Source: Flaviflexus equikiangi (GTDB lineage: Bacteria > Actinomycetota > Actinomycetes > Actinomycetales > Actinomycetaceae). From it: 64,000 nt of DNA. The stretch's first letter is position 1; every line of letters begins with the position of its first letter. A program made the position numbers and the translations under genes. The notes under the pieces were generated by a model, which was not told the DNA's origin, did no database searches, and saw only the letters and a list, made by a program, of their open reading frames with translations. The stretch is taken from NCBI RefSeq assembly GCF_014069875.1, contig NZ_CP059676.1, forward strand, positions 186,001-250,000, given 5' to 3'. Below are positions 28,330 to 36,786 of the stretch, piece by piece.

Positions 28330-29549
28330 TGGAGAGGGTTCGCGGGATCGTCAAGGACTACGCGTGGGGGTCGAGGACGGCGATACCGGCACTGTTCGAC
28401 CTTGGCGAGAGCGCGGCCCCGGTTGCGGAAGTCTGGCTCGGGACGCATTCGGCCGGCCCTGCGATCATCGGCGATGGCATGGTGTACGGGCGGGGCGCCG
28501 ATGGCTCGGAGCAGGATCTGCGCTCCTATGTCCTCGCCGATCCCGAGGGGGCCCTTGGCCCGGACGTGGCACAGATGGGGAACACGCTCCCGTACCTTCT
28601 CAAGCTCATCGCCCCCGCGAAGCCGCTCTCCCTTCAAGTCCATCCCAGCCGCGAGCAGGCGGCCCGGCGGTTCGATGACGAGGAGAGGGCGGGAATCCCG
28701 CTGACAGCCCCGACACGCTCCTACCTCGACAGGAACCACAAGCCGGAGCTGCTTCTCGCGCTCGAGCGCTTCGAGGCCATTGCCGGCTTCCGGGCTCCAC
28801 GCCGCGTCGCGGACGTGATCGCGGACCTGCCTTGCACGATCGCCGCCACGCTGTCGATGTACCTGCGTGAGGATCGAAGCGCTGCCGGTGTGCGGCGCTG
28901 CTTCGAATACCTGTTGAGCGAGGAGACGCGGCCGAGCGAGGACGAGGTGACAGCACTCGTCGAGGGCTGTCGCGCCAGGCTGGAAAGCGGCAGCTCACCA
29001 TCACTGCGCGCGGATCGGATCGTCAGCCACCTGGCCGACCACTATCCCGGTGATCCCGGCGTTGTCGCCTCCCTGCTCCTCAACCCGGTCACGCTCCAGC
29101 CGGGCGAGGCCCTCTTCGTTCCCGCGGGAACCGTTCACGCCTACATGTCCGGCGTCGGCGTCGAGATCATGGCGAATTCGGACAATGTGCTGCGGGCAGG
29201 TCTGACATCGAAGCACATCGACGTGCAGGAGCTCCTCGCGACGGTCGACTATATTGCGGCCCCTCCGATTCGTATCGCGCCCGAACATATTTCCGACGTG
29301 ACGCGTACCTTCTATGCGCCGGTGGAGGATTTCGAGCTGTCCGTGACGGACCTGTGGGCCTGGAACCAGGCTCATCCGCTGCCGGGTCGCGGCCCCCGTA
29401 TTCTCCTCTCCCTGTCTGGTGCGATCGAGGTCGCGACGAACGAGCAGAGGATCACATTAAACCTCGGTGAGGCCGTATTTGTTCGTGCCGATGAGGGAAA
29501 TCTCCAGGTCAAAGGTGTGGGTACTCTCATCCAGGCCGACGTCCCCTAG
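28329..29549 (+). CDS. manA: Mannose-6-phosphate isomerase, class I
   Basis: 406 aa from GTG 28329, which shares its G with the DUF3027 stop; the longer frame from 28221 is excluded because it lies inside DUF3027. Interconverts mannose-6-phosphate and fructose-6-phosphate, feeding GDP-mannose and glycoconjugates. The zinc site is visible: LKLIAPAKPLSLQVHPS (Gln, His), the Glu of NHKPEL, and the later His in VPAGTVHAYMSG. Ends with a cupin-like domain. Third gene of the csp-DUF3027-manA unit. Confidence 0.95.
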   Translation: MERVRGIVKDYAWGSRTAIPALFDLGESAAPVAEVWLGTHSAGPAIIGDGMVYGRGADGSEQDLRSYVLADPEGALGPDVAQMGNTLPYLLKLIAPAKPLSLQVHPSREQAARRFDDEERAGIPLTAPTRSYLDRNHKPELLLALERFEAIAGFRAPRRVADVIADLPCTIAATLSMYLREDRSAAGVRRCFEYLLSEETRPSEDEVTALVEGCRARLESGSSPSLRADRIVSHLADHYPGDPGVVASLLLNPVTLQPGEALFVPAGTVHAYMSGVGVEIMANSDNVLRAGLTSKHIDVQELLATVDYIAAPPIRIAPEHISDVTRTFYAPVEDFELSVTDLWAWNQAHPLPGRGPRILLSLSGAIEVATNEQRITLNLGEAVFVRADEGNLQVKGVGTLIQADVP

Positions 29550-29635
29550 AATTCGTCTCACCATTCGGATGGGAATTTGTCCAAAAGGCGGAATGGCTGG
29601 TTGGTGATGGGTGCGGCTCGTCAAAGATCGATCGA

Positions 29636-31069
29636 GTGAACGAACTACTTGATCGCACGTTTAAGCTCTCCGAGCGGGGCACCACGGTTGGCCAGGAACT
29701 CCGTGGCGGCCTCGTAACCTTCTTCGCGATGAGCTACATCCTCGTGCTGAACCCGATCATCCTTTCGACCCCCGATTCGACCGGCCACTTCCTCGGCGGC
29801 GGCACGGATGGTGCTAACACCCCCGCCATTGCGGCCGGTACAGCCCTCATCGCCGGCATCATGTCGATCCTCATGGGCTCTGTCGCGAACTTCCCGATGG
29901 CGATGGCGGCGGGCCTCGGCATCAACGCGATGCTCGCCTACACGATCGTCTCCCTCCCGGGAATGACGTGGGCCGATGCCATGGGCATCGTCGTCCTCGA
30001 AGGCATCCTCATCTTCATCCTCGTCATGACGGGCCTGCGCGAGGCGATCTTCAAGGCGGTGCCGGGCTTCCTCAAGACGGCGATCTCTGTCGGCATCGGC
30101 CTCTTCATCGCTCTTGTCGGTCTCGTCAACGCCGGCATCATCCGCCCAGGATCCGGCACCCCGCTCGATCTCGGCATCAACGGCTCGATCGCGTCGTGGC
30201 CGCTCGTCGTCTTCCTCGTCGGCCTCGTCTCCATCATCATCCTCATGGTCAAGCGGGTTCGCGGCGCCATCCTCATCGGCATCGTCATCGCAACCGTCGT
30301 CGCGATCATCATCGAGGCGGTCTTCGATCTCGGCGGCCAGACGCCCGACGGGACGAATCCTGGCGGTTGGGGCCTGACAGTTCCTGCGCTCGACGGCTCC
30401 CCGGTCTCGGTTCCGGAGTTCTCGACCATCGGCGCCTTCTCCATCACGGGCCCGTTCGAGAAGATCTCTGTCATCGCGATCCTCGTCCTCGTCTTCTCCC
30501 TCATGCTTGCCGACTTCTTCGACACCATGGGCACGATGGTTGCCGTCGGTTCGGAGGGCAAGCTCCTCGACAAGAACGACAACCCGCCGAAGATGCGCCA
30601 GATCCTGGCTGTCGATTCCCTTGGTGCGATCGCGGGCGGCGTCGGCGGCGTATCCTCCAACACGGCTTACATCGAGTCCACGACGGGCGTGGCGGATGGG
30701 GCGCGCACGGGCCTCGCGAGCGTCACGACCGGCATCTTCTTCCTCCTGTGCACGTTCCTCGCCCCCGTCGCCGGCATGATCCCCTACGAGGCGGCCACTC
30801 CCGCCCTCGTGGTCGTCGGCTTCCTCATGATGCAGCAGGTCGCGAACATCGACTGGCAGGATCTCGTCGTCGGCATCCCGGCCTTCTTGACGATCGTCTT
30901 CATGCCGTTCTCCTACTCGATCACCGTCGGTATCGGCATGGGCTTCATCGCCTACGGAATCCTTGCCCTCATCGACCGCCGCAAGGTCCACCCCCTGCTC
31001 TGGATCGTCAACATCCTCTTCGTGTTCTACTTCGTCCGGGGCCCCATCGAAACAGCCCTCGGTCTGTGA
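29636..31069 (+). CDS. NCS2-family purine permease (AzgA/PbuG type)
   Basis: 477 aa, about 12-14 membrane segments. The AzgA-like subgroup is indicated by SERGTTVGQELRGGLVTFFAMSYI at the start, AMAAGLGINAM, and LADFFDTMGTMVAVG followed by the conserved NTAYIESTTGVADG. Imports hypoxanthine, guanine or adenine with protons; which of these cannot be told. GTG start without a clear ribosome site. The 86-bp leader shows no purine-riboswitch signature. Monocistronic by spacing. Confidence 0.9.
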   Translation: MNELLDRTFKLSERGTTVGQELRGGLVTFFAMSYILVLNPIILSTPDSTGHFLGGGTDGANTPAIAAGTALIAGIMSILMGSVANFPMAMAAGLGINAMLAYTIVSLPGMTWADAMGIVVLEGILIFILVMTGLREAIFKAVPGFLKTAISVGIGLFIALVGLVNAGIIRPGSGTPLDLGINGSIASWPLVVFLVGLVSIIILMVKRVRGAILIGIVIATVVAIIIEAVFDLGGQTPDGTNPGGWGLTVPALDGSPVSVPEFSTIGAFSITGPFEKISVIAILVLVFSLMLADFFDTMGTMVAVGSEGKLLDKNDNPPKMRQILAVDSLGAIAGGVGGVSSNTAYIESTTGVADGARTGLASVTTGIFFLLCTFLAPVAGMIPYEAATPALVVVGFLMMQQVANIDWQDLVVGIPAFLTIVFMPFSYSITVGIGMGFIAYGILALIDRRKVHPLLWIVNILFVFYFVRGPIETALGL

Positions 31070-31100
31070 TGGAGTAGACCGCCGACAGCTATGGTTTCCT

Positions 31101-31130
31101 AGGTTAACTATTCGCTATAATGGTTAATCG
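31101..31130 (+). promoter_or_regulatory. Promoter and candidate operator of the MarR-MFS operon
   Basis: A perfect -10 TATAAT at 31116-31121 lies nine bases before the GTG start, so transcription should begin at or next to the start codon. The -10 is enclosed by an inverted repeat TTAAC (31104-31108) and GTTAA (31123-31127), where a regulator would block RNA polymerase. Confidence 0.65.
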
Positions 31131-31540
31131 TGTTAGAAAGCTCTTCTGTCGCCGAGTCATTGAGATTCGCCGTGCTTCACCTCTCTCGCGGTCTACGCGG
31201 AGCGGGAAAGCTCGGCGAATCTCGCTATTGCGTCCTCTCGGCCCTCTCGGCCAGCCCCATGACGGTCAGCGCGCTCGCATTCCACGGCCGCGTCTCCGTT
31301 GCCTCCATGTCCAAGCTCGTGTCGGCCATGGTCGAGGCGGGCCTCGTCCAGCGCGAACGGGACGTGGTCGATGCTCGACGGGTCGACATCTCGATCACCG
31401 AGGCGGGCCGCGAGGCGCTGGCCGCGGCGGCAGACGACGGAGTGGAATGGCTACATCGGCATATAGACGGATTGGAAGGTGAAGATATCATCACTCTCAG
31501 CCGCGCGGCGGCAATCATGAGGACGATGATCACCACGTGA
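31130..31540 (+). CDS. MarR-family transcriptional regulator
   Basis: 136 aa, GTG start, no Shine-Dalgarno; probably leaderless. Winged helix: FHGRVSVASMSKLVSAMVEAGLVQRERDVVDARRVDI fits the MarR recognition helix and wing (the usual DRR appears as DARR). N- and C-terminal helices form the dimer interface. The operon partner is an MFS exporter, overlapping by GTGA, so it likely represses an efflux gene until ligand binds. Autorepression is suggested by the inverted repeat around its own -10. Confidence 0.88.
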   Translation: MLESSSVAESLRFAVLHLSRGLRGAGKLGESRYCVLSALSASPMTVSALAFHGRVSVASMSKLVSAMVEAGLVQRERDVVDARRVDISITEAGREALAAAADDGVEWLHRHIDGLEGEDIITLSRAAAIMRTMITT

Positions 31541-32934
31541 AGCGTACTTTTTTCTCTCTCAAGTATTACAACTATCGGGTCTGGTTCTTCACCGCCATCG
31601 TTGCGAACACGGGGACGTGGATGCAGCGGGTGGCGCAGGATTGGCTGGTGCTGACCGAGCTCACGGACAATGACGGTTTCGCCGTGGGTGTGACGACCGC
31701 ACTGCAGTTCCTGCCGCTGCTCTTCGTCACTCCCTACGCCGGGGTCCTTGCGGACAGGTACGACAAGCGGAAGATCATGTACGTCACGCAGTCCCTCATG
31801 GGGCTCCTGGCGGCAGGACTGGGCGTCCTCGTGCTGACAGACCGAGCGACGGTGGAGATCGTCTACATCTTCGCATTCCTCCTCGGCACGGTCGCGGCCT
31901 TCGACACCCCGCCCCGCCAGGTCTTCGTCTCCGAACTCGTCGAACCCAAGCACCTGACCAACGCGATCGGGCTGAACTCGGCAAGCTTCAACAGCGCCCG
32001 CCTCATCGGCCCCGCAGCCGCAGGCCTCCTCATCGCCCTTGTCGGCACCGGCTGGGTCTTCATCATCAACGGCGTATCCTTCGGCGCGACACTCCTCGGC
32101 CTCATGCTCATGAAGTCCGCCAAGTTCTATCCGGTCAAACATCAGCCGCGCAACAAGGGCCAGATCCGCCAAGCAGCATCCTACGTCCGCCATCGCACAG
32201 ACATCATGGTCATCATGGTCGTGGCAGGCGTGGTCTCGTGCCTGGGCCTCAACTTCCAGCTCACGAGTGCGACGATGGCGAGCGAGGTCTTCGGGAAGGA
32301 TGCTGGGGAGTATGGCCTCCTGGGATCCATCATGGGGATCGGCTCCCTCACGGGCGCGCTCATGGCCGCCCGCCGCGGCGAAGCCCGAGTCCGGCTCGTC
32401 GTCATCGCAGCATTCGGCTTCGGCATCGCGGCCGGTGTCAACGCACTCATGCCGACCTATTGGACGTACGCGATCTCCTGCATCCTCGTCGGATACTTCA
32501 CCCTCACCCTCCTCACGAGCGCCAACATGGCGATCCAGACATCGGTCGATCCGATGATGAGGGGCAGGATCATGGCCCTCTACCAGGTGGTCCTCATGGG
32601 ATCGACGCCTCTCGGAGCTCCCGTCGTCGGCTGGATCTCCGCCAATGTCCACCCCAGGTGGGGGATCGGAGTCGGCGCTATCGCCGCCATCCTCGTCTCG
32701 ATCGGTGCCCTCTTCTGGGTGCGCCGCCACTGGAACGTGACCTTCGAATACAGCAAGCAGAGGCCGCACCTCGTCATCATCGGCCCCGCCGAACATGCGG
32801 AACGGCGGGAGTCACGCGAGCACGGTCGTCGCCGCAGCGAGCGGACGCTCGACGCGACAACCCAGGAGCATGCGGCTCTCAGCGCGGGCTCAGTTGCTGT
32901 CCCACCCAGGACAGCGACTCCAGAAGAGCCCTGA
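31537..32934 (+). CDS. MFS transporter, EntS/MFS_3-like
   Basis: 465 aa with 12 membrane segments. Begins NYRVWFFTAIVANTGTWMQRVAQDW, typical of the MFS_3 group. Motif A appears as GVLADRYDKRKI after helix 2, and FDTPPRQVFVSELV marks the region after helix 4. Exports a small molecule by proton antiport; substrate not identifiable. Coupled to the MarR gene. The last 56 bp overlap serC tail to tail, so the C-terminal Arg/His-rich tail coincides with the antisense serC end. Confidence 0.88.
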   Translation: MKRTFFSLKYYNYRVWFFTAIVANTGTWMQRVAQDWLVLTELTDNDGFAVGVTTALQFLPLLFVTPYAGVLADRYDKRKIMYVTQSLMGLLAAGLGVLVLTDRATVEIVYIFAFLLGTVAAFDTPPRQVFVSELVEPKHLTNAIGLNSASFNSARLIGPAAAGLLIALVGTGWVFIINGVSFGATLLGLMLMKSAKFYPVKHQPRNKGQIRQAASYVRHRTDIMVIMVVAGVVSCLGLNFQLTSATMASEVFGKDAGEYGLLGSIMGIGSLTGALMAARRGEARVRLVVIAAFGFGIAAGVNALMPTYWTYAISCILVGYFTLTLLTSANMAIQTSVDPMMRGRIMALYQVVLMGSTPLGAPVVGWISANVHPRWGIGVGAIAAILVSIGALFWVRRHWNVTFEYSKQRPHLVIIGPAEHAERRESREHGRRRSERTLDATTQEHAALSAGSVAVPPRTATPEEP

Positions 32935-33967
32935 CATCGTCAGGCTCCGTGGCCGGGAATGTCGCAACCCGCAGCTGGTTGCGACCCAGGCCGCGGTAGC
33001 CGTCGATATCGACGATCCCCGATCGGCGGCAGATCGCGCTGATCTCGTCCGCGGGCAGATCGACATCAATGGTTGCAACGACCTGGGATCGGTACTGGTC
33101 GGCAACGAACGGATGTGCCCACTCTGTGCGCTCCGCCCATTCATAGACCAGGTCCGACATTGCTGTCGTCCGAGCATCCATCGCGGCCAGCCCGCCCTCC
33201 GCCAGCATCCAGCCGAGCTGGCGGTCGAGAAGATGAAGGGTTGCCAGGGCTGGGGTATTGAGCGTCTGATTCTTCCGCGAGTTCTCGAGAGCGAGGCGAA
33301 GGTTGAGGATGTCAGGGACCCAGCGCTTCGACGTCAGGGTGTGGATGCGGGCGATGGCGGCGGGAGACAGAACGGCGAACCATAGCCCGCCGTCGGATGC
33401 GAAGCATTTCTGGGGCGAGAAATAGTAGACGTCGGCCTCGTGCGGATCGAAGGACACTCCTCCGGCGGCCGAGGTCGCATCGACAACGGTCAGAGCGTCT
33501 GTGTCGCCGCACCGGGTCACGGGAAGCATCGCCCCGGTCGAGGTCTCGTTCTGGGGATAGAGATAGGTGTCGATGCCGTCCGAGATCGTCGGCAGGGTTG
33601 CCGAACCCGCTGGTGCCTCGTCGATCTCCGGATCGTGAACGAACGGATTCTTGGTAATAGCGGAGGCCGCCTTCGCGGAGAACTGGCCGAAGGTCGCGGC
33701 ACGCGCCCTGTCCTCAACGAGACAGAAGGGGATAGCGTCCCACAGGAGCGATGCTCCGCCGTTGCCGAGAGCGATCTCGTAGCCATCGGGCAAACCGAAA
33801 AGGTCAGTCAGGCCTTCCCTAATTCGACCGACGACGTCCTTCACGGGGGCCTGTCTGTGGGATGTTCCGATCCATCGAGGGTCTAGGCTTGCATGGTCAG
33901 CCGGCACCTTGGAAGGGCCGGCGCCGAAGCGACCATCCGCAGGAAGTAGTGACGTGGGAATCAGCAT
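32879..33967 (-). CDS. serC: Phosphoserine aminotransferase
   Basis: 362 aa from ATG 33967 (MLIPTSLLPADGRFGAGPSKV); the open frame upstream is antisense to dtxR. Class V PLP aminotransferase of the actinobacterial SerC type. FGAGPSKVP near the start, YPQNETSTG, VVDATSAAGG and YFSPQKCFASDGG with the Schiff-base Lys are all present. Converts phosphohydroxypyruvate and glutamate to phosphoserine in serine biosynthesis. Convergent overlap of 56 bp with the MFS gene. Divergent from dtxR over 78 bp. Confidence 0.95.
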   Translation of the reverse strand: MLIPTSLLPADGRFGAGPSKVPADHASLDPRWIGTSHRQAPVKDVVGRIREGLTDLFGLPDGYEIALGNGGASLLWDAIPFCLVEDRARAATFGQFSAKAASAITKNPFVHDPEIDEAPAGSATLPTISDGIDTYLYPQNETSTGAMLPVTRCGDTDALTVVDATSAAGGVSFDPHEADVYYFSPQKCFASDGGLWFAVLSPAAIARIHTLTSKRWVPDILNLRLALENSRKNQTLNTPALATLHLLDRQLGWMLAEGGLAAMDARTTAMSDLVYEWAERTEWAHPFVADQYRSQVVATIDVDLPADEISAICRRSGIVDIDGYRGLGRNQLRVATFPATEPDDVRALLESLSWVGQQLSPR

Positions 33968-34045
33968 GATTCGATCTTCGCAAACTTCACGCTTTTTGAC
34001 ACGGGTGTCCAGATAGAGTGGGTTCAAGTCTGTGCAGGAGGAAAA

Positions 34046-34726
34046 GTGGCTGATCTGATCGATACTGGCGAGATGTACCTCAAGACGGTGTACGAGCTGG
34101 AGGAGGAAGGCATCCCGCCGCTCCGTGCTCGCATCGCCGAGCGTCTCGAGCATTCCGGGCCGACCGTCTCGGAGACCGTCAACCGGCTCTCGCGCGATGG
34201 TCTGTTGACGGTCGGAACGAGCCGTCAGCTGGAACTCACCGTGGAAGGCCGTCGCAAGGCCACCGAGGTCATGCGCAAGCACCGTCTCGCCGAGCGCCTC
34301 CTCATCGATGTTATCGGCATGGACTGGCAGTACGTCCACGAAGAAGCATGCCGGTGGGAACACGTCATGTCCGATCGAGTGACGAAGAAGCTTGAGGAAG
34401 TTCTCGGCGACGTCACCTTCGACCCGTACGGGAATCCGATCCCGGCAATGGTCGAGGGCCCCGGCGAGCTCGTGGCAGGCCAGTCGGGCCTCGTCGCTCT
34501 GTCTGACATCGACCTGTCAGAGCCCGTCACCGCGACACTCCGGAGGATCGCGGAGCCGCTCCAGGTGGATGTGGAGCTTCTGGCGGCCTTCGACGACGCC
34601 GGGATCCGCCCGGGCAACGAGGTAACCGTTGTGTCGACGCCGATCGGGCTCAGCATCACGGGATCCGCGTCCGCGATTCACGACCTCCCGGACGCGGTTG
34701 GCAAGCATCTTTTCATTGACGCCTAG
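34046..34726 (+). CDS. DtxR/IdeR-family metal-dependent repressor
   Basis: 226 aa, GTG start with CAGGAGGAAA upstream. Domain order as in DtxR: winged helix (ARIAERLEHSGPTVSETVNRLSRDGLL), metal-binding and dimer domain, C-terminal SH3-like FeoA domain (residues about 150-226). Metal ligands are visible in EEACRWEHVMSD (Cys, Glu, His of site 2). Represses iron or manganese uptake genes when loaded with metal. The two ligand sets look complete. No recognised iron box lies in its own promoter. Confidence 0.93.
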   Translation: MADLIDTGEMYLKTVYELEEEGIPPLRARIAERLEHSGPTVSETVNRLSRDGLLTVGTSRQLELTVEGRRKATEVMRKHRLAERLLIDVIGMDWQYVHEEACRWEHVMSDRVTKKLEEVLGDVTFDPYGNPIPAMVEGPGELVAGQSGLVALSDIDLSEPVTATLRRIAEPLQVDVELLAAFDDAGIRPGNEVTVVSTPIGLSITGSASAIHDLPDAVGKHLFIDA

Positions 34727-34773
34727 GTCACAAAAAGTCACCACTTGTGACATATTCGTTATCTTCCGTTATC
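34727..34773 (+). promoter_or_regulatory. Helically phased GTNAC/GTTATC repeats before the first NlpC gene
   Basis: GTCAC at 34727, GTCAC at 34737, GTGAC at 34747, then CGTTATC at 34757 and 34767: five related elements, each one helical turn apart. The first three fit GTNAC-N5-GTNAC-N5-GTNAC, the direct-repeat form reported for the actinobacterial regulator MtrA. They end 41 bp before the start codon. Confidence 0.6.
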
Positions 34774-34813
34774 CTCTTGATCTGTAAGGTCTTCACAGGA
34801 TTTCAGGAGAGAC

Positions 34814-35566
34814 ATGTCAAACAGTCGTCGCGGCCGCCACGCTGCCCCCAGGGTCCGCCCTTCGTCCGCGCTCACCGTTGCCGCGGTTTCAGCCGCCTTC
34901 GGCATGACAGCAACCGCAGCAGTTGCGGCTCCGTCATCTGATGCGGACGCTCCCGCGGCGAAGCTGACCTCCCTCGACGTGCCGCAGACGCCCGCCGTGA
35001 TCGGTGTCGATCTCCCGGAAGACTCCACTGTCGAGCTCGACGCGATCACCGTGACCTCTGTCGAAGCTCCTGAGCCTGTCGTTGAGGAAGCCGTCGTCGA
35101 GGCTCCTGTCGAGGCCCGCGTCGTGACCGCTGAGGCGCCTGCGGAAGCCGCGACCACCACGACGGTCGATGCGCCGACGACTGAGGTTGCCACGGCACCC
35201 GTCGAGGAGACCGCTCCCGCTCCCGTCGTCTCGGGAGGCAACTACTCGGTCGTCGCCATTGCTCGCTCCTACGTGGGAGCGCCCTACGTCTTCGGCGGAA
35301 CCACCCCTGCAGGATGGGACTGCTCAGGCTTCACCTCCTACGTCTTCGCGCAGGCCGGCATCTCCCTGCCTCGCTCCTCCGGTGCCCAGCTCTACGCCGG
35401 CACGATCGTGCCCGCCTCTCAGGCGCAGCCCGGCGATCTCGTCTGGTGGCCAGGCCACGTCGGCATCTACACCGGCAACGGCATGCACATCGCAGCCCGC
35501 AACCCCTCCGCGGGAACCTACGAGGGCCCGGTCTACGGCTCTCCCACCTACATCCGCGTCGGCTAA
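34814..35566 (+). CDS. Secreted NlpC/P60 endopeptidase (wall hydrolase) 1
   Basis: 250 aa. An N-terminal signal-like segment (VAAVSAAFGMTATAAVAAPSS, cleavage after AVAA) follows an Arg/His-rich start. About 100 residues of Ala/Pro/Val/Glu/Thr-rich spacer come next, then the NlpC/P60 domain from residue about 145 (VVAIARSYVGAPYVFGG). Catalytic Cys in DCSGF, His in GHVGIYTG and the third polar residue near HIAARN are present. It should cleave D-Glu to diamino-acid bonds in wall peptides and help daughter-cell separation. Spacer lacks a recognisable wall-binding domain. Preceded by phased repeats. Confidence 0.92.
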   Translation: MSNSRRGRHAAPRVRPSSALTVAAVSAAFGMTATAAVAAPSSDADAPAAKLTSLDVPQTPAVIGVDLPEDSTVELDAITVTSVEAPEPVVEEAVVEAPVEARVVTAEAPAEAATTTTVDAPTTEVATAPVEETAPAPVVSGGNYSVVAIARSYVGAPYVFGGTTPAGWDCSGFTSYVFAQAGISLPRSSGAQLYAGTIVPASQAQPGDLVWWPGHVGIYTGNGMHIAARNPSAGTYEGPVYGSPTYIRVG

Positions 35567-35580
35567 GACGCGAAAGCGGA

Positions 35581-35607
35581 CGGCCAGTGCCATGCACTGG
35601 CCGTTCT
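35581..35607 (+). terminator. Terminator of NlpC gene 1
   Basis: CGGCCAGTGC (35581-35590), loop CAT, GCACTGGCCG (35594-35603), then TTCT. Fourteen bases after the stop. Confidence 0.85.
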
Positions 35608-35971
35608 TGCATCTGCAAACACTCCACATGCCGATCGATAGGGAGGGGTGGCCGGCTGGTCCCCCGCCCGAAAGCGTCCTGCAGGCTCGCACGTACCTCC
35701 ACAGATCCGTTCGGACCGCCCCACCATCACGTGCGAGATAGGCCACATTTATAACGGCGTGTGACCCGGCTCGCGTGATCTTTCGTTGCGGTATGGCGGT
35801 TTCATTTTTCGGCCATTTTCCCTCTGTAACAAATTGTTATCGAAGCGTGACATTTCCGTTTCTCTATTGTTATAGTTTTTGAAGTTCGCCCAGCGGACGG
35901 CGTCATCTCGGCGCCATGCAATAACAGACGAATGAAAACACGCGGGTTCTCCCGCTTGGAGAAATTACACA
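35608..35971. other. Long leader/promoter region of NlpC gene 2
   Basis: About 360 bp without a credible gene; the open frames are short and unlike protein. AT content rises sharply from 35800 on. The region holds the repeat array at 35826 and, before the start codon, CTTGGAGAAATTACACA with GGAG as ribosome site. I looked for a c-di-AMP (ydaO-type) riboswitch, common before such genes, and could not match its conserved core. Confidence 0.55.
35826..35874 (+). promoter_or_regulatory. Helically phased repeats before the second NlpC gene
   Basis: GTAAC at 35826, GTTATC at 35836, GTGAC at 35847, GTTTC at 35858 and GTTATAG at 35869: spacings of 10, 11, 11 and 11 bp. The first two arms also form the palindrome TAACAA-A-TTGTTA. 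Same element types and phasing as at 34727, so probably the same regulator. Confidence 0.55.
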
Positions 35972-36736
35972 ATGATCAAGTCTCAGCGTTCCGGCCGTCA
36001 CGTGGCTGCCCCCGCCGTCAAGCCAATGACCGCCGGCGTCGTCACCGCAGCCGCTGCAACTACGGGCATGATATTCAGTGCCACCGTCCCCGCCGCCCTT
36101 GCTGCTGAGGAAGAGGTCGGCGCATCCGAGCAGATCGACCTGGCCCAGGAGCCGGTCGAAGAGCTCGCCACAGAATTCACCGTCCAGACAGACGGTGCGC
36201 AGGACTTCGCTCTCGATAGCGTGACAGTCTCCGCACAGGCACCTGTTGTGGCGGAACCTGTGGTTGAGGAGGTCGCTACGGCTCCCGAGGTTATCGCAGC
36301 TCCCGAGGTTGCGGCCGTCCCGGCTCAGACGACCACGCAGGCCCCCGCCCAGGTCGAGACTGTCGAGGAGACGGTCCAGGCACCTGCCGCTCCCGTCGCA
36401 TCGGGTCGTGGCGCTCAGGTTGTCGCGATCGCACGCTCCTACGTCGGTGCGCCCTACGTGTGGGGCGGCACGAGCCCGGCAGGATGGGACTGCATCGGCT
36501 TCGCAGGCTACGTCTACCGCCAGGTCGGCGTGAGCCTCCCCGCATCCTCCTCTGCCGCGCGCTACGCCGGCACCCAGGTCTCAGCCGCTGAGGCTCAGCC
36601 CGGCGACCTCATGTGGTGGCCCGGCCACGTCGGCATCTACACCGGCAACGGCATGCACATCGCTGCCTGGAATCCCTCCATGGGAACCAAGGAAGCAGCT
36701 GTCTGGGGCAGCCCGATCTACCTGCGCGTCCTCTAG
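35972..36736 (+). CDS. Secreted NlpC/P60 endopeptidase (wall hydrolase) 2
   Basis: 254 aa, paralogue of the gene 400 bp upstream. Same order: short basic start, signal-like hydrophobic stretch (VVTAAAATTGMIFSATVPAALAAEE), about 100 residues of Ala/Val/Pro/Glu spacer, and an NlpC/P60 domain from about residue 147. The domain is very like its neighbour (ARSYVGAPYVWGG, GHVGIYTGNGMHIAA), but the nucleophile motif reads DCIGF instead of DCSGF and ASSSAA replaces RSSGAQ. Catalytic Cys and His remain, so it is probably active. Tandem duplication followed by divergence. Confidence 0.92.
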   Translation: MIKSQRSGRHVAAPAVKPMTAGVVTAAAATTGMIFSATVPAALAAEEEVGASEQIDLAQEPVEELATEFTVQTDGAQDFALDSVTVSAQAPVVAEPVVEEVATAPEVIAAPEVAAVPAQTTTQAPAQVETVEETVQAPAAPVASGRGAQVVAIARSYVGAPYVWGGTSPAGWDCIGFAGYVYRQVGVSLPASSSAARYAGTQVSAAEAQPGDLMWWPGHVGIYTGNGMHIAAWNPSMGTKEAAVWGSPIYLRVL

Positions 36737-36752
36737 ATCAACCCAATTTTTC

Positions 36753-36786
36753 GCAGTGGGGGCCGGTCACAACCGGCCCCCACTGC
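36753..36786 (+). terminator. Terminator of NlpC gene 2
   Basis: A 15-bp perfect stem GCAGTGGGGGCCGGT (36753-36767) and ACCGGCCCCCACTGC (36772-36786) with loop CACA. AATTTTTC precedes it, so it may also serve the opposite strand. Confidence 0.9.

Noticed and set aside
29550-29635. Possible purine riboswitch before the NCS2 permease
   Set aside because: The 86-bp leader lacks the conserved loop sequences and is too short.
31100-31110. Half of a DtxR iron box (AGGTTAAC) before the MarR gene
   Set aside because: Only one arm fits; the other arm is absent and the TTAAC/GTTAA repeat centred on the -10 is a better explanation.
31225-32796. 523-residue minus-strand frame across the MarR and MFS genes
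   Set aside because: Composition is Asp/Glu/Arg-rich antisense noise with no domain.
35600-35971. Possible c-di-AMP riboswitch before the second NlpC gene
   Set aside because: Such riboswitches often precede wall hydrolases, but I could not find the conserved core or paired stems; the repeat array explains the region better.
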